33,198 bases of DNA. It comes from Caldifarciminota bacterium. Its GTDB lineage: Bacteria > Hydrothermota > Hydrothermia > B15-G9. Below, piece by piece: positions 31,585-33,198 of this stretch. The number at the start of each line of letters is the position of its first letter. Positions within the stretch are counted from its first letter, which is position 1. The stretch spans positions 5,636 through 38,833 of the forward strand of contig JALVZN010000041.1 in the NCBI GenBank assembly GCA_027037615.1, written 5' to 3'. The notes below the pieces were generated by a model. The model did not search any database and was not told the DNA's origin. It was given only the letters and a program-made list of their open reading frames with translations. A program made the translations under genes and the position numbers.

Positions 31585-32883
31585 ATGGCTGAAAAAAAGA
31601 AATACCCTCAGGTTGCGATCGTCGGAAGGGTAAATGTCGGGAAATCAACACTTTTTAACAGGATTGTCGGGAAACCGTTAGCTGTGGTCGATTCCACGCC
31701 GGGCGTGACTCGCGACAGGATCAGGAAACCTGTCGAATGGGACGGCATCCTGTTTGAAGTCATTGATACAGGCGGGCTTTTCCCTCCAGATGAGGACGCA
31801 ATCTGGCCCGTTGTCAGAAAACACATCGAGAAGGCGGTCGATGAGGCCGAGATCGTGCTGTTTGTCGTTGACGCAAAATCCGGACTGACGCCTTACGATG
31901 AGGAAATCGCCGACTGGCTGAGGACAAAGGACAAAGATGTCATTCTGGTGGCCAACAAGACCGAAGGCAAAAGCAAGGCCGTCGAGGAGTTCTATTCGCT
32001 TGGCATGGGTGAGCCGATCGAGATATCGGCAGCTCATGGATACGGCGTGGGCGACCTCCTCGATCGGGTTGCTGAGATATTGAGGGACAAAGGCTTTACG
32101 CCGTCCGATGAGGAAAGCCGCGACCGCATCAAGGTCTCAATTCTCGGGCGCCCAAATGTCGGGAAATCGTCGCTCCTGAACGCCATCGTCGGGCAGGAGA
32201 TCAGCGTGGTGTCCGAGGTGCCGGGCACAACACGCGACTCGGTTGACATCGAGACCGATGATTTCATCTTCGTCGATACGGCCGGCCTCAAGCGGAAATA
32301 CAAAGATGAGATCGAATACTTCGCACACCTCAGGAGCATGCGTTCCCTGCATTTCGGCGAGGTCATAATCGTCGTCATGGACATATCCACGCCCATAACG
32401 CGCATGGACAAGCGGATACTCGGCACGGTGCTCGAAGAAGGCAAAGCGGCGATAGTCGCGCTCAACAAAGCCGATCTGGTTAGCGGCACGAAACGCAAGG
32501 AGCTCTTCCCGCACATCCAGTCCGAGCTGATTTTCGCTCAGTTCGTGCCTAAAATCTTCACTTCAGCGGTCACAGGCGAAAATCTGGACTACCTCAAAGT
32601 CCTCATCAAAAAGGTCTATGAGGAGTGGGGGCGCAGGGTCGATCGCGAGAAGCTGCTCGATGTGGTCGGCAAGGCCGTCGATCGATACAACCCGCCCTAT
32701 CAGATATTCGATGTCAGGCAGGTAAAGGTTCGGCCGCCGCATTTCAAGTTAATTGTGGAAAAGGAGTTGCCTGTCCATTACATCAGGTATCTTGAGCGGC
32801 ACATACGCGACAACTTCGGGTTCCTCGGAACGCCGATATTCTGGGAACAGGTCGAGAAACGCAAGCGGAAAAAGAGGCGCTGA
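31585..32883 (+). CDS. der: Ribosome assembly GTPase Der (EngA)
   Basis: A 432-residue protein with two tandem GTPase domains and a C-terminal KH-like domain, needed for 50S ribosomal subunit maturation. Domain 1 has GRVNVGKST, the TPGVTRDR switch, DTGG and the NKTE specificity motif (Glu in place of the common Asp). Domain 2 (from about residue 180) has GRPNVGKSS, PGTTRDS, DTAG and NKAD. The KH-like part (about 355-432) includes NPPYQIFDVRQVKVRPP and ends in a basic tail (EKRKRKKRR). A GGGAG ribosome-binding site lies 9 bases before the ATG. It converges on the ammonia-lyase gene with 4 bases between stops. Confidence 0.97.
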   Translation: MAEKKKYPQVAIVGRVNVGKSTLFNRIVGKPLAVVDSTPGVTRDRIRKPVEWDGILFEVIDTGGLFPPDEDAIWPVVRKHIEKAVDEAEIVLFVVDAKSGLTPYDEEIADWLRTKDKDVILVANKTEGKSKAVEEFYSLGMGEPIEISAAHGYGVGDLLDRVAEILRDKGFTPSDEESRDRIKVSILGRPNVGKSSLLNAIVGQEISVVSEVPGTTRDSVDIETDDFIFVDTAGLKRKYKDEIEYFAHLRSMRSLHFGEVIIVVMDISTPITRMDKRILGTVLEEGKAAIVALNKADLVSGTKRKELFPHIQSELIFAQFVPKIFTSAVTGENLDYLKVLIKKVYEEWGRRVDREKLLDVVGKAVDRYNPPYQIFDVRQVKVRPPHFKLIVEKELPVHYIRYLERHIRDNFGFLGTPIFWEQVEKRKRKKRR

Positions 32884-32887
32884 GCCG

Positions 32888-33198
32888 TCAAACCTCTATC
32901 TCAGGCAGCGTCTCCCTCACGAATTTGATGGCCTTCTGGATATCCTGCTGGTAGTTCCTGTCATGTTCTATGTAAGGGATTTCTTCGCGCGCCATCGAGT
33001 GGATTTCCTTCAGGATCGGCGATGTCTTATCCGCTCCTCTGAGGTCGAGCGCCTGCAACGCCGAGAGGAATTCGATTGCGATCACCTTCTCGGTGTTCTC
33101 CACTATCTGGTATGCCTTGAGCGCAGCGGTCATGCTCATCGAGACATAATCTTCCTGATCCGCAGAGGTGGGAATTGAATCGACGGATGCCGGATGGG
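32888..33198 (-). CDS. hutH: Histidine ammonia-lyase family, C-terminal end (start outside window)
   Basis: The frame is open to the right edge, so only the last 102 residues are visible. They match the end of histidine/aromatic ammonia-lyases: HPASVDSIPTSADQEDYVSM, then SMTAALKAYQIVENTEKVIA and IEFLSALQALDLRG. The VDSIPTSADQED segment is strongly characteristic of HutH, which deaminates histidine to urocanate; tyrosine or phenylalanine lyases of the same family cannot be ruled out without the MIO-bearing ASGDL region, which lies beyond the edge. The internal ATG at 33139 is not the start. Confidence 0.85.
   Translation of the reverse strand, partial: HPASVDSIPTSADQEDYVSMSMTAALKAYQIVENTEKVIAIEFLSALQALDLRGADKTSPILKEIHSMAREEIPYIEHDRNYQQDIQKAIKFVRETLPEIEV

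Overview
The window is bacterial chromosome: dense, mostly housekeeping and envelope genes, with a type IV pilus operon that has its own two-component system. Two secreted proteins end in domains that resemble type IX / FlgD-like sorting domains. Genes common in thermophiles or archaea-like gene pools are also present (archease, a zinc-ribbon archaeal-type nicotinate phosphoribosyltransferase, DUF123, DUF488, endonuclease V). Together with pilus, MglA-like and DUF4388 genes this fits an uncultured, possibly thermophilic lineage near the FCB group or a WOR-3/TA06-type candidate phylum. That placement is inference; there is no rRNA gene here.

Layout. 1-3773 (+): the 3' part of polA, then cysS and a DUF123 GIY-YIG-like gene. 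3774-4335: a frameshifted 5' fragment of an insertion-sequence transposase. 4390-9260 (+): a secreted glycosidase-like protein, a large secreted VIT/VWA protein with an internal 45-bp repeat array, then archease and queD. 9459-9830 (-): a NifX/NifB-like small protein. 9905-10226: a second transposase 5' fragment with a paired direct repeat upstream. 10547-11563 (+): a PPC/DUF296 protein and an MglA-like Ras-family GTPase with altered catalytic motifs, behind a good sigma-54-type promoter match. 14299-11568 (-): a HAMP-ended membrane sensor, a LivJ-type binding protein and a DUF4388 protein, converging on the GTPase gene. 18654-14448 (-): an exported TPR protein and an M14 carboxypeptidase. 18807-31323 (+): a long co-directional run of NAPRTase, DUF1611, DUF488, endonuclease V, fabG, pilB, pilT, pilC, pilS, pilR and purB. 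31585-32883 (+): der. 33198-32888 (-): the C-terminal end of a histidine ammonia-lyase-like gene.

How the parts may work together. PilB, PilT and PilC with PilS/PilR form the motor and regulator of a type IV pilus; no pilin gene is in the window. PilR is a complete sigma-54 activator. The best sigma-54 promoter-like site in the gaps between genes lies upstream of the DUF296/MglA-like pair, and MglA proteins control pilus polarity in other bacteria, so a regulatory link is plausible but unproven. The converging HAMP/binding-protein/DUF4388 operon looks like a sensory input module. This five-gene sensor-GTPase locus is the best candidate for an undescribed system here. Two genes without a Shine-Dalgarno sequence (cysS and the glycosidase-like gene) have a -10 box placed so that transcription would start at the ATG, which suggests leaderless mRNAs.
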